Below, one piece after another: positions 1-7,967 of a DNA stretch of 9,316 nt. The notes under the pieces are model-generated. The model made no database searches. It was not told where the DNA came from and was given only the letters and a program-made list of their open reading frames with translations. The stretch's first letter is position 1. The number at the start of each line of letters is the position of its first letter. A program made the position numbers and the translations under genes. The DNA comes from an uncultured Bacteroidales bacterium (lineage in GTDB: Bacteria > Bacteroidota > Bacteroidia > Bacteroidales > Marinilabiliaceae). The stretch covers positions 1 to 9,316 of the forward strand of contig CALAVC010000068.1 in NCBI GenBank assembly GCA_937892095.1, given 5' to 3'.

Positions 1-1725
1 AGTGATGTAAATAAGGTTGTAACCCTATCTGGTTGGGTACAAAAATCCCGCAAAATGGGTGGTATGACATTTGTCGATGTCCGTGATAGATATGGTATAA
101 CGCAAGTCGTTTTTAGCCAAGAAGCCAATGCTTCTCTCAACGATGCCGCCTCAAAACTCGGTCGCGAGTATGTCGTCCAAATAACTGGTAAGGTACGCCA
201 GCGCGAAAATATCAACAAAAACATCCCAACTGGTGAAGTTGAAATAGAAGCCACTGAGCTCAACGTCCTTAATCAAAGCATTACTCCTCCTTTCACCATT
301 GAAGATGACACCGATGGCGGCGACGACCTTCGTATGCGCTATCGCTACCTCGACTTGCGTCGTGCAGCAGTCCGACGCAATCTCGAACTTCGTCATCGAA
401 TGGCATTCCTTGTCCGTAAGTATCTTTCCAACCTCGATTTCCTCGAAGTCGAAACACCAGTACTAATCGGTTCTACGCCCGAAGGCGCTCGAGATTTCGT
501 TGTGCCCAGTCGTATGAATCCTGGTCAGTTCTACGCTTTGCCACAAAGCCCACAGACCCTCAAACAACTACTTATGGTCTCTGGCTTCGACCGCTATTTT
601 CAGATAGTAAAGTGTTTCCGCGACGAAGACCTCCGTGCCGACCGTCAACCAGAATTTACGCAGATAGACTGCGAGATGAGTTTCGTAGAGCAAGAAGACG
701 TTCTTGCCATCTTCGAGGGCATGATGAAAAGTCTCTTCCGTGAAGTAAAAAATATCGACTTTGCTGAACCATTTCAGCGCATGACGTGGCACGATGCCAT
801 GAAATATTATGGTAGCGATAAACCAGACCTACGTTTTGGTATGCCATTTGTCGAGATTAAAGACATTATGCAAGGTCATGGCTTTGGTGTCTTCGACAAC
901 GCCAACTATATTGGTGCCATTTGTGCCAAAGGTGCTGCCGTCTACACACGCAAACAACTCGATCAGCTAACCGACTTTGTCAAGCGTCCGCAGATAGGTG
1001 CCAAGGGGCTCGTCTATGCTCGTGTCGAGGCTGATGGCAATGTCAAGTCTTCTGTCGACAAATTCTACGACCAAGAGACGCTTCGTCGTCTTGCCGAAGC
1101 AATGAACGCAGAACCGGGCGACCTCATACTTATTATGAGTGGCGACGATGCAATGAAGTGTCGCAAGCAATTGTGCGAACTTCGTCTCGAAATGGGCAAC
1201 CAACTTGGTCTACGCAACAAAGATAAGTTTGCGTGCCTATGGGTTGTCGATTTTCCCATGTACGAGTGGAGCGAAGAAGAGGGGCGTCTAATGGCAATGC
1301 ACCACCCATTCACCAGCCCCAAACCCGAAGACTATGATTTATTGGACACTAACCCTGCCGAAGTCCGTGCCAATGCTTACGACATGGTCATTAATGGTGT
1401 TGAAGTCGGAGGCGGCTCCATACGTATCCACGATGCAGTCCTACAAGCCAAAATATTCAACATCTTAGGTTTTACCCCCGAAAAGGCTCAAGAGCAATTC
1501 GGCTTCCTCATGAATGCTTTCAAATATGGTGCGCCACCTCATGGAGGTTTGGCTTTTGGTCTCGACCGACTTGTCAGCCTTTTTGCAGGTCTCGACTCCA
1601 TCCGCGACTGCATTGCATTCCCCAAGAATAACTCTGGACGCGACGTTATGCTCGACGCTCCTGCGGCACTCGACCAAAAGCAACTCGACGAACTATTCCT
1701 CGTCTCCAATGCTCAAACCAAATAA
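1..1725 (+). CDS. aspS: Aspartyl-tRNA synthetase, 5'-truncated by the window edge
   Basis: This class II aminoacyl-tRNA synthetase charges tRNA-Asp with aspartate in the cytoplasm, using ATP. The reading frame is open from base 1 to the TAA at 1723-1725 (574 residues seen). The visible start aligns near residue 11 of E. coli AspRS, so only about 10 residues are missing; the ATG at 55 is internal. Domain order, numbered from base 1: N-terminal OB-fold anticodon-binding domain (about 1-95, with LSGWV and FVDVRDRYG); the QSPQ flipping loop at 182-185; class II motif 2, FRDEDLRADRQPEFTQID, at 206-223; a GAD insertion domain (about 290-400) that marks the bacterial-type enzyme; MHHPFTSP followed by GGGSIRIH; and motif 3, GLAFGLDRL, at 516-524. 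The catalytic landmarks are all intact. I cannot tell whether it is strictly discriminating or also charges tRNA-Asn. floA follows after 27 bases with no terminator between, so co-transcription is likely. Confidence 0.97.
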   Translation, partial: SDVNKVVTLSGWVQKSRKMGGMTFVDVRDRYGITQVVFSQEANASLNDAASKLGREYVVQITGKVRQRENINKNIPTGEVEIEATELNVLNQSITPPFTIEDDTDGGDDLRMRYRYLDLRRAAVRRNLELRHRMAFLVRKYLSNLDFLEVETPVLIGSTPEGARDFVVPSRMNPGQFYALPQSPQTLKQLLMVSGFDRYFQIVKCFRDEDLRADRQPEFTQIDCEMSFVEQEDVLAIFEGMMKSLFREVKNIDFAEPFQRMTWHDAMKYYGSDKPDLRFGMPFVEIKDIMQGHGFGVFDNANYIGAICAKGAAVYTRKQLDQLTDFVKRPQIGAKGLVYARVEADGNVKSSVDKFYDQETLRRLAEAMNAEPGDLILIMSGDDAMKCRKQLCELRLEMGNQLGLRNKDKFACLWVVDFPMYEWSEEEGRLMAMHHPFTSPKPEDYDLLDTNPAEVRANAYDMVINGVEVGGGSIRIHDAVLQAKIFNILGFTPEKAQEQFGFLMNAFKYGAPPHGGLAFGLDRLVSLFAGLDSIRDCIAFPKNNSGRDVMLDAPAALDQKQLDELFLVSNAQTK

Positions 1726-1752
1726 TTAACTTTTACCTAATTCTACACACTC

Positions 1753-2751
1753 ATGATGGAATTTGGAATCTTTGCCACCATTATTGCCATAATTATTGGT
1801 CTGGCAATATTCTTCTACTACGTGCCACTAATGTTGTGGTTTTCGGCCCTTGTGTCAGGTGTGCACATTTCGCTCGTCCAGCTCGTGCTTATGCGCATAC
1901 GTAAGGTCCCACCCTCTACAATTGTGCAAGCACTCATCGAGGCTCACAAGGCTGGTCTACAAGGCATTCAGCGCGACGAACTCGAAGCTCACTATCTTGC
2001 AGGTGGCGACGTCCAAAAAGTTGTTCATGCTCTTGTCTCTGCAAGCAAGGCCAACATCAACCTTTCGTTCCAAATGGCAACGGCTATCGACCTTGCTGGA
2101 CGCGATGTGTTCGAAGCTGTACAGATGTCAGTCAACCCTAAAGTTATCGACACTCCACCTGTTACTGCAGTTGCTAAGAACGGTATTCAGCTCATTGCCA
2201 AAGCGCGTGTTACAGTACGTGCCAATATCAAACAGCTTGTTGGTGGTGCTGGTGAAGAAACGGTGCTCGCTCGTGTGGGCGAAGGCATAGTCTCGTCAAT
2301 CGGTTCTGCCGAAAGCCACGAAAGTGTCCTCGAAAATCCCGATAGCATTTCCAAAGTGGTCCTTTCTAAGGGACTTGACTCTGGCACTGCTTTTGAAATC
2401 CTTTCTATCGACATTGCCGACATCGACGTGGGTAAGAATATTGGAGCTGCTCTGCAAATCGACCAAGCAAATGCCGATAAGAATATAGCTCAGGCGAAAG
2501 CCGAAGAGCGTCGCGCAATGGCAGTTGCCGTAGAGCAAGAAATGAAAGCCAAAGCACAAGAGGCTCGTGCACGCGTCATCGAAGCCGAGGCGCAAGTGCC
2601 ACAGGCTATGGCCGAAGCTTTCCGCAATGGCAATCTCGGAATAATGGACTATCAGCGTTATAAAAATATGGAGGCTGACACGTCTATGAGGCAAGCAATT
2701 GCAGGTCCTGTAACCAGTGCCGACAAGAAGAAACCTCTCAATGGAGAATAA
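1753..2751 (+). CDS. floA: Flotillin-like protein FloA (UPF0365/YqfA family)
   Basis: FloA proteins are membrane-anchored SPFH-domain scaffolds. They oligomerise in the cytoplasmic membrane and are associated with functional membrane microdomains in Bacillus; the role in Bacteroidota is less well tested. The product is 332 residues, the usual family length. A hydrophobic N-terminus (about residues 5-47, a long segment that may dip in and out of the membrane) is followed by the SPFH/PHB-like core (about 55-230). Next comes an Ala/Glu/Gln-rich stretch (about 235-290, with AQAKAEERRAM and ARVIEAEAQ), predicted as coiled coil and typical of flotillins. A short polar tail ends in KKKPLNGE. The start is one of two adjacent ATG codons (1753 or 1756), with no clear Shine-Dalgarno before either, as usual in this phylum. 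The gene lies 27 bases after aspS and is closed by the hairpin at 2773-2806. Family assignment rests on overall sequence pattern and is firm; physiological role is inferred from relatives. Confidence 0.95.
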   Translation: MMEFGIFATIIAIIIGLAIFFYYVPLMLWFSALVSGVHISLVQLVLMRIRKVPPSTIVQALIEAHKAGLQGIQRDELEAHYLAGGDVQKVVHALVSASKANINLSFQMATAIDLAGRDVFEAVQMSVNPKVIDTPPVTAVAKNGIQLIAKARVTVRANIKQLVGGAGEETVLARVGEGIVSSIGSAESHESVLENPDSISKVVLSKGLDSGTAFEILSIDIADIDVGKNIGAALQIDQANADKNIAQAKAEERRAMAVAVEQEMKAKAQEARARVIEAEAQVPQAMAEAFRNGNLGIMDYQRYKNMEADTSMRQAIAGPVTSADKKKPLNGE

Positions 2752-2772
2752 CAATTAGTTTTCTATCAACAT

Positions 2773-2806
2773 ACTCCGCTCTCAAAAAATTTGAGAGCGG
2801 AGTTTT
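2773..2806 (+). terminator. Intrinsic (rho-independent) terminator after floA
   Basis: A perfect 14-base-pair stem pairs ACTCCGCTCTCAAA (2773-2786) with TTTGAGAGCGGAGT (2790-2803) around an AAA loop. The GC-rich lower part is followed at once by TTTT (2803-2806). It lies 22 bases after the floA stop and should end the aspS-floA transcript. It is also only 13 bases upstream of the next start codon (2820), so it may act as an attenuator or a 5'-UTR structure for the downstream pair. The structure is read directly from the sequence; its activity is inferred. Confidence 0.9.
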
Positions 2807-2819
2807 ATGCTTTAATCTG

Positions 2820-3239
2820 ATGTCGCCAAAGCAAAAACTTAAAATATTGTGTCTCATAAGCCTATTGGCTGCCATTTTTTGTGTATTGTATGGGTTCGCT
2901 CTCACTTCCCTTACTTCACTTCCTGCAGAGACTATGACAGAAATTATCAAAAAGTATAATTTCGACAATACGCCCGAAATGATCTCTGCTATCTATGGTC
3001 TCGCTTCCAATGGCGTCTACTTTGCCACATTTCATGTCTTAGAAATTGTCGGTTTGGCACTTCTTATTCGCGGTCGCTACGTTGGTTTCCACATCTACGC
3101 AGCTTCTCAACTTGGTGTGTTTGGAATTTTTGTTATTGTGTTCGGTTTTCTTGCATGCCTATCATTCCTTGTTTGGAATGTCTGTTGGATTTTGGTCTAT
3201 CATCGTGCTTCGAAACACTTGAATGTTAGCAACGTTTAA
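2820..3239 (+). CDS. Small four-helix integral membrane protein, unknown function
   Basis: I do not recognise the family. The 139-residue product is strongly hydrophobic with four probable membrane helices at about residues 8-28, 62-83, 88-110 and 112-128. A polar loop (about 33-60) contains an acidic/amide stretch with NFDNTPEM. Lysines at 4, 6 and 8 before the first helix suggest a cytoplasmic N-terminus by the positive-inside rule. The basic tail YHRASKHLN would then also be cytoplasmic. The ATG at 2820 is preferred because the next in-frame ATG would remove the first helix. The coding end overlaps the next gene by 17 bases in a different frame, which suggests translational coupling and a shared job at the envelope with the exported protein downstream. 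Its start lies 13 bases after the T-run of a terminator hairpin. It reads as a genuine gene because of consistent hydrophobic patterning and tight packing. Confidence 0.75.
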   Translation: MSPKQKLKILCLISLLAAIFCVLYGFALTSLTSLPAETMTEIIKKYNFDNTPEMISAIYGLASNGVYFATFHVLEIVGLALLIRGRYVGFHIYAASQLGVFGIFVIVFGFLACLSFLVWNVCWILVYHRASKHLNVSNV

Positions 3240-6192
3240 GCACATACTATTCTTCGTTCTTTTTTGTCTTACATCTATTTCGACTTTCGCTCAATATTAT
3301 ACTTCGGGAGTCGACCCACTTCATATGCATTGGGTTCGCATCTCGCTCTCGCAATATCGAATAGATGCAGATACTTCAGCGCTTGATTGGGCTGCAGAAG
3401 CACTTCGTTCTCTCGCAGTTTCCTACGACTTGCAAAATTCCGACTATCCAAGAGTTAAGCCTCGTTCTTTCGATATGATTCTGCATTCGCGTTCGGCAGT
3501 CTCAAACGGCATGGTGTCGTGGGCACCTCGTCGCATGGAACTATTTCCCTACAACAATGCACAAAGCGACTATGTCGTCTGGCAACGGCACCTCCTCACG
3601 CACGAATATCGCCACATTATTCAGACAGAGTCTGTCAACGTTGGTTTTACACGTGTCTTAGGCTATATCTTTGGTCAGCAGTGGATGGGGCTTACGCTCG
3701 GACTCTTTGCTCCACGTTGGCTTCTTGAGGGCGACGCAGTGCGTGCTGAGACTATCTATACTCCTGGCGGTCGAGGACGTAACGCCTCTTGGATTCAGCA
3801 GATGCGTTCCATTGTTCTCGAACGCAAAATCCCATCATATTCGCAAGCCTACTTCGGTTCCTATCGTGTCAACGTGCCAGACTATTATCACATGGGCTAC
3901 TACGTAACATCTGCCGTTGCAGACACATTTGGACACAAAGTATGGGCTTCGGTATTTGACAATATTGGACGCCGTCCGTTTACGTTTGTGCCAGTCAACA
4001 ATTCGCTTCGCCACTCCATTGGCATGCGACGTTTTGCCACCTATCGTTGGGCAATGAATTCTTGGCGTGCCACGTGGCAAAAAGAAATGGAGCAGCGCAA
4101 GGCAGATTCAAACATCGAGCCTCTTGCAATTGCAAAGTCCGATTACGAAGAAATCGTAGCTGCACAACCATATAGCGATGGGTATGTAGTCTATGCCTCA
4201 AGTCCCGACTACATTTCTTACTTTGCATTTATTGACAGCCTTGGCAATAGGAAGAAATTGCTCACACCTTATTATCGCACCGAAGAAATCTTTGCTCTTC
4301 GCTCCGATTCTCTTGTCTGGACAGAGCAACGACCTCATGCTTGTTGGACTCATGCTTCGCGCAACGTCCTCCGCGCAAAGAACCTTCGCACAGGCAAAAC
4401 GTGTACCATAGCTTCCGATGCCAACTATCACAGCCCAGCGTTAAGCCCCACAACATTGCGACTGGCCGCAGTCCGACAGCGGACAGACCTACGACACTCC
4501 ATTGTAGTTTTCAATGTCGATGGCAAGCCAGACAACGTCTTGTCGCTTCCTGTCAACTACCAAGTATCCAATGTCGTTTGGCAAGACGAGCAAAACCTCA
4601 TTTGCGTTGTTGTCTCCGACTCTGGCAAGTGCATTGTCAGGTTGCCTCTGTCGTCTCCACAAAAGCTGACAGCTCTAACACCTCTTTTGCAAACCAATGT
4701 TCGTAGTCCATACATTGCCGACGACAAACTATATTTCTCAGCCGATAGTGCAACGTTTGCCGACATCTACTCTTTATCCATAAATGGGGCACAGTCTGTT
4801 CTACGTCGCTATGTAACCTCGCGCAATGGGGCCGACTATCCACTTATTCCAGCCGATTCGTCGCTTGTCTTTTCAAGCTATTCGTCAGCAGGCTACATGT
4901 TATCGCGTATCGACGCTCCACAATCGTCCGTCGTCGACACTTTTGCTCATACGTCCTTTAAGGTCGATAAACCAGTTAGTCAATATTCCTCAAAGCGCAT
5001 AGGCATTGGCTCAGTTCATCTTTTGCCAAACGTCCATAGTTGGGGTCCTGTGGTGGTCGACGTTGACGATGTAGGCCTTTCGCCTGGATTGTCTGTTTGT
5101 AGTCAAAATACGCATGGCTCAGTTTCTGTACAAGCAGGCATGAACTTTGGACATGACACCGAAGATGAACGCTATTTTGCAACCATAAAGTGGAATTGGC
5201 TTTTGCCCGAACTATCTTTTAAGGGGAAGTGGGGACATCAAGATTTTGCCTATTCGTACTCTGTCGTCGACACAGTAGCCGACTATAACTATGTCGTTCA
5301 GAGTACTTTAAATCTTGACGATCGTCAATACCTTACCGACATTGAGGCTTCAATTAGCCTCCCACTGACGCACAACTCTGGTGCTTGGCTGCGCGGCTTG
5401 CGCCCGCAACTACTCACAAAATGGGAGCGGGCATCGTCTATGGACTACACCATTCGCTACGATTATTATCGCCTTTCGCAGCAACCGTCGACGCATAGTC
5501 CAAGTTCATCACGTGGACAGACAACATACCCGACATCGCAGACTGTGAAATATTCTACAGAGAAAAGCAAATATGTCTGTCTGTCGCCATCTTTATACAT
5601 GTATCTTCTCCGTCGTCAGGCAGAACGCGATATTGATTATAGGTTCGGACTGTCTTTCAACATGGTTTACGACCTCGCTACCCTCAACACCAACTATGGC
5701 TCTATGCTCACGACATATACCAAGCTATACCTACCCGGTTTTGGTCGTCATCACAACTTTGCTTTTAGTCTTTGGACGCAACGCAAATGGGTCGGAAGCT
5801 CCTACGTCACCAATTCGGGGAATATCGCTTATTATACTCTCTCCGATTGTGTTGGTGCACCCACTGGGCTTAAGCGACTTAGCAACACTAAGAATCTACT
5901 TTTTCGTGGTGAGTACACATTGCCTTTGATGTGTCCCGATTGGCAGGTCGGACCAATTGCATACGTAAAACGTTTATATTCAACACTTTGGTTCGACTAC
6001 TCATCGTCTGTCCTGTGGACGGGTGTTAGCACTCTTGGACGTGTCAACCGACAAACTATGGGCGTAAAAATAATGACCGACATCCATTTGCTCGCGCTAC
6101 CATTCCCCATAAAAACAGGAGTCTGCATAGCCTATCGTCCAGACTTTTCCGACGTGAAGTTCTCTGGCTTGCTTTCAATATCCTTTCAATAG
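3223..6192 (+). CDS. Exported HExxH peptidase-like / TolB-type beta-propeller / outer-membrane barrel protein
   Basis: A 989-residue envelope protein with three visible parts. First, a Sec signal peptide (residues 1-23, cleavage suggested at TFA|Q24). Second, an N-terminal region (about 24-290) with HEYRH at 127-131 inside LLTHEYRHIIQ, then PRWLLEGDA with Glu169. This is the HExxH plus downstream Glu arrangement of gluzincin zinc peptidases, most like the peptidase MA pattern (HExxHxxQ ... W-x-x-E-G-x-A). Third, a middle region (about 295-590) with TolB/WD40-like blades, for example DDKLYFSADSATFADIYSL and LVFSSYSSAGYML. The rest (about 592-989) alternates aromatic and polar residues and ends in LLSISFQ, as expected for an outer-membrane beta-barrel. 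The zinc ligands look intact, so catalysis is plausible but unproven; substrate unknown. It starts inside the preceding small membrane-protein gene. A non-catalytic surface or assembly role is the main alternative. The barrel call rests on pattern only. Confidence 0.8.
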   Translation: MLATFKHILFFVLFCLTSISTFAQYYTSGVDPLHMHWVRISLSQYRIDADTSALDWAAEALRSLAVSYDLQNSDYPRVKPRSFDMILHSRSAVSNGMVSWAPRRMELFPYNNAQSDYVVWQRHLLTHEYRHIIQTESVNVGFTRVLGYIFGQQWMGLTLGLFAPRWLLEGDAVRAETIYTPGGRGRNASWIQQMRSIVLERKIPSYSQAYFGSYRVNVPDYYHMGYYVTSAVADTFGHKVWASVFDNIGRRPFTFVPVNNSLRHSIGMRRFATYRWAMNSWRATWQKEMEQRKADSNIEPLAIAKSDYEEIVAAQPYSDGYVVYASSPDYISYFAFIDSLGNRKKLLTPYYRTEEIFALRSDSLVWTEQRPHACWTHASRNVLRAKNLRTGKTCTIASDANYHSPALSPTTLRLAAVRQRTDLRHSIVVFNVDGKPDNVLSLPVNYQVSNVVWQDEQNLICVVVSDSGKCIVRLPLSSPQKLTALTPLLQTNVRSPYIADDKLYFSADSATFADIYSLSINGAQSVLRRYVTSRNGADYPLIPADSSLVFSSYSSAGYMLSRIDAPQSSVVDTFAHTSFKVDKPVSQYSSKRIGIGSVHLLPNVHSWGPVVVDVDDVGLSPGLSVCSQNTHGSVSVQAGMNFGHDTEDERYFATIKWNWLLPELSFKGKWGHQDFAYSYSVVDTVADYNYVVQSTLNLDDRQYLTDIEASISLPLTHNSGAWLRGLRPQLLTKWERASSMDYTIRYDYYRLSQQPSTHSPSSSRGQTTYPTSQTVKYSTEKSKYVCLSPSLYMYLLRRQAERDIDYRFGLSFNMVYDLATLNTNYGSMLTTYTKLYLPGFGRHHNFAFSLWTQRKWVGSSYVTNSGNIAYYTLSDCVGAPTGLKRLSNTKNLLFRGEYTLPLMCPDWQVGPIAYVKRLYSTLWFDYSSSVLWTGVSTLGRVNRQTMGVKIMTDIHLLALPFPIKTGVCIAYRPDFSDVKFSGLLSISFQ

Positions 6193-6270
6193 AAGGTAAT
6201 GTATAAGAGAACTTAAAAACATTATAAAGCAGAAATGAAGTAACTTAGAGTGGTGAAAAACAATGCACTT

Positions 6271-7041
6271 ATGCTCTCTGCAAACGATGTCAAAGCCCTA
6301 CTCGATGATAAAGCTCGGCAATACGAATCGCCCAACTTTATTGTCGAAGACCCCATCAGCGTGCCACATCTCTTCTCTCGCCGAAGTGATATTGAAATTG
6401 CAGGACTACTCGCTGCCACCATCGCCTGGGGCAATCGCAAAGCCATTGTTCGCAGTGCAAGGCAAATGATAAGTCTTTTGGGAGAGTGTCCGACAGACTT
6501 TGTTCTAAACGCTTCAGAGACTGATATTGCACGTCTTGACACCTTTGTTTACCGCACTTTTCAGCAAGACGACTTGCCGGGCATAGTGTGTGCACTGCGT
6601 AGCATATATAGTCGAGAAGCAGAAGATGCCCTTGAAAGTATCTTTGCACCGCGTTTTGGTGAGACCATAAAGGACGGCATAGCGCGTTTTCGCGATGCCA
6701 TGTTGCCCTCGCTTAGTCAGCGTACATTCAAACACATTGCCGATGTTCGCAAGGGAGCTGCTGCCAAGCGTCTCAATATGTTTTTGCGTTGGATGGTGCG
6801 TTCGTCGGCTCGAGGTGTCGATTTCGGACTGTGGAAAAGCATTGCACCCAGCGACCTCGTCATGCCACTCGATGTTCACACCGCATCCGTTGGCAGATGT
6901 CTTGGGCTTATCTTGCGCAAGCAAAATGACTGGAAAGCAGCCACCGAGCTAACAAACTCTCTTCGAGAGTTCGACCCACATGACCCTGTGCGATACGACT
7001 TTGCTCTATTTTCACTCGGGATAAACGAACACTTTGCTTAA
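6271..7041 (+). CDS. TIGR02757 (DUF2400) family protein, possible DNA glycosylase-like fold
   Basis: The product matches the TIGR02757 family, common in Bacteroidota and without an established function that I can state. From the ATG at 6271 it has 256 residues, the usual length. Typical conserved blocks are present: NFIVEDPISVPHLF, DIEIAGLLAATIAWGNRKAI, KRLNMFLRWMVR (166-177), PLDVHTASVGRCLGL (199-213) and the ending DPVRYDFALFSLGI. The last three resemble HhH-GPD base-excision glycosylases, whose catalytic Asp sits in a (V/L)D-T/x-H-x motif; here Asp201 and possibly Lys166 would be the counterparts. This is my inference. In-frame GTG codons at 6250 and 6253 would add up to seven residues. 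I prefer 6271 because MLSANDVKALLDDKA matches the usual N-terminus. It lies 78 bases after the big exported-protein gene and 26 bases before the glycosyltransferase gene. No promoter or terminator is evident in the 6193-6270 gap. Confidence 0.9.
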   Translation: MLSANDVKALLDDKARQYESPNFIVEDPISVPHLFSRRSDIEIAGLLAATIAWGNRKAIVRSARQMISLLGECPTDFVLNASETDIARLDTFVYRTFQQDDLPGIVCALRSIYSREAEDALESIFAPRFGETIKDGIARFRDAMLPSLSQRTFKHIADVRKGAAAKRLNMFLRWMVRSSARGVDFGLWKSIAPSDLVMPLDVHTASVGRCLGLILRKQNDWKAATELTNSLREFDPHDPVRYDFALFSLGINEHFA

Positions 7042-7067
7042 CCATCCACAACTCTAAACCAATCTCT

Positions 7068-7967
7068 ATGCCACCTGTTGCTCTTTTTGTCTACAATCGT
7101 TTGGCTCATGTCAGACGTGTCGTCCAGTCGCTTCTTGCAGCCGACGGAGCCGAACAAGTGCAACTTTTCATATTCAGCGACGGAGCCAAAAACGATTCCG
7201 ACCGCAAGTCTGTCGCCGATGTTCGTGCCTATTGCCACGCCATTAGTGGATTTGATAGCGTCAGCGTGGTCGAGCGAGATGTCAACGTAGGCTTGGCACA
7301 AAATATCATCGGTGGCGTTGGCGATATTTTGCGTGTTCAGCAGAGTGTCATCGTTCTTGAAGACGACTTGATTGTCTCCAAAGGTTTTCTTGTCTACATG
7401 CGTTCGGCTCTCGATTTCTATCACAACAAAAATGTCTTTTCTATTGCTGGCTACACGCCTACTATCAGTCTTCCGTCCGATTATCCCGACTCTACCTATG
7501 CCGTCATGCGCAATTGCTCTTGGGGCTGGGCCACGTGGCAAGACCGATGGAATCTTGTCGATTGGCAAGTGGCAGACTTTAACCATTTCATACGCAATAG
7601 GGCGCAACAAAAAGAATTTAACAGTTGTGGTAACGACCTAACGCCCATGCTACTCCGTCAGCAGACGGGCGAAATAAACTCTTGGAGCATAAGATTCTGC
7701 TATGCTGCTTTTCGTCATCACATGCCAACCATTTATCCCTGTCGTTCGCTCATATCTAATGGTGGTGCCGATGGCAGTGGGACCAACGTGTCGCGCACCA
7801 ACAAATATGCAACGCAAGTAACAGACTACATTGACGACCATCGGTTTACAAAAAACACAATGCCCATCGAGAGCATTGTGCATTCTTTTAGTCAGACCTA
7901 CAACACGTCGCTTCTTCGTCGATTGATAAACAAGTTTAAGATTTTTCGCTATTGCCTAAAAAATTAA
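7068..7967 (+). CDS. GT-A fold glycosyltransferase (GT2-like)
   Basis: A 299-residue soluble or peripheral glycosyltransferase that probably transfers a sugar from a nucleotide-sugar donor during surface polysaccharide or glycan assembly; donor and acceptor cannot be read from the sequence. The N-terminus PPVALFVYNR opens a Rossmann-like GT-A domain. FSDGAKND at 36-43 is the donor-base region. NVGLAQNIIGGV and VIVLEDDL (94-101) carry the acidic metal-binding D-x-D equivalent (Glu98, Asp99, Asp100). CSWGWATWQDRW (150-161) is a conserved aromatic block of this sub-group, often seen in Bacteroidota polysaccharide loci. The C-terminal tail LLRRLINKFKIFRYCLKN is basic and amphipathic and may attach the enzyme to the inner membrane face. 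The ATG at 7068 immediately precedes the conserved start. The gene stands 26 bases after the TIGR02757 gene. It converges on the GldB gene, with a 4-base overlap of the stop codons. No other polysaccharide genes are in view. Confidence 0.9.
   Translation: MPPVALFVYNRLAHVRRVVQSLLAADGAEQVQLFIFSDGAKNDSDRKSVADVRAYCHAISGFDSVSVVERDVNVGLAQNIIGGVGDILRVQQSVIVLEDDLIVSKGFLVYMRSALDFYHNKNVFSIAGYTPTISLPSDYPDSTYAVMRNCSWGWATWQDRWNLVDWQVADFNHFIRNRAQQKEFNSCGNDLTPMLLRQQTGEINSWSIRFCYAAFRHHMPTIYPCRSLISNGGADGSGTNVSRTNKYATQVTDYIDDHRFTKNTMPIESIVHSFSQTYNTSLLRRLINKFKIFRYCLKN

Noticed and set aside
1727..1734. TAACTTTT before floA, resembling the Bacteroidota -7 element TAnnTTTG
   Set aside because: The last base does not match and no TTTG-type -33 element lies at the right distance, so a promoter cannot be supported.
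6955..6971. Inverted repeat AACTCTC TTC GAGAGTT
   Set aside because: Lies inside the TIGR02757 coding region, encodes conserved residues (TNSLREF), and has no T-run, so it is not a terminator.
7038..7610. Long (190-codon) open frame on the minus strand opposite the glycosyltransferase gene
   Set aside because: The forward frame encodes a clear glycosyltransferase with conserved motifs; the antisense frame has no recognisable domain and reflects codon bias.
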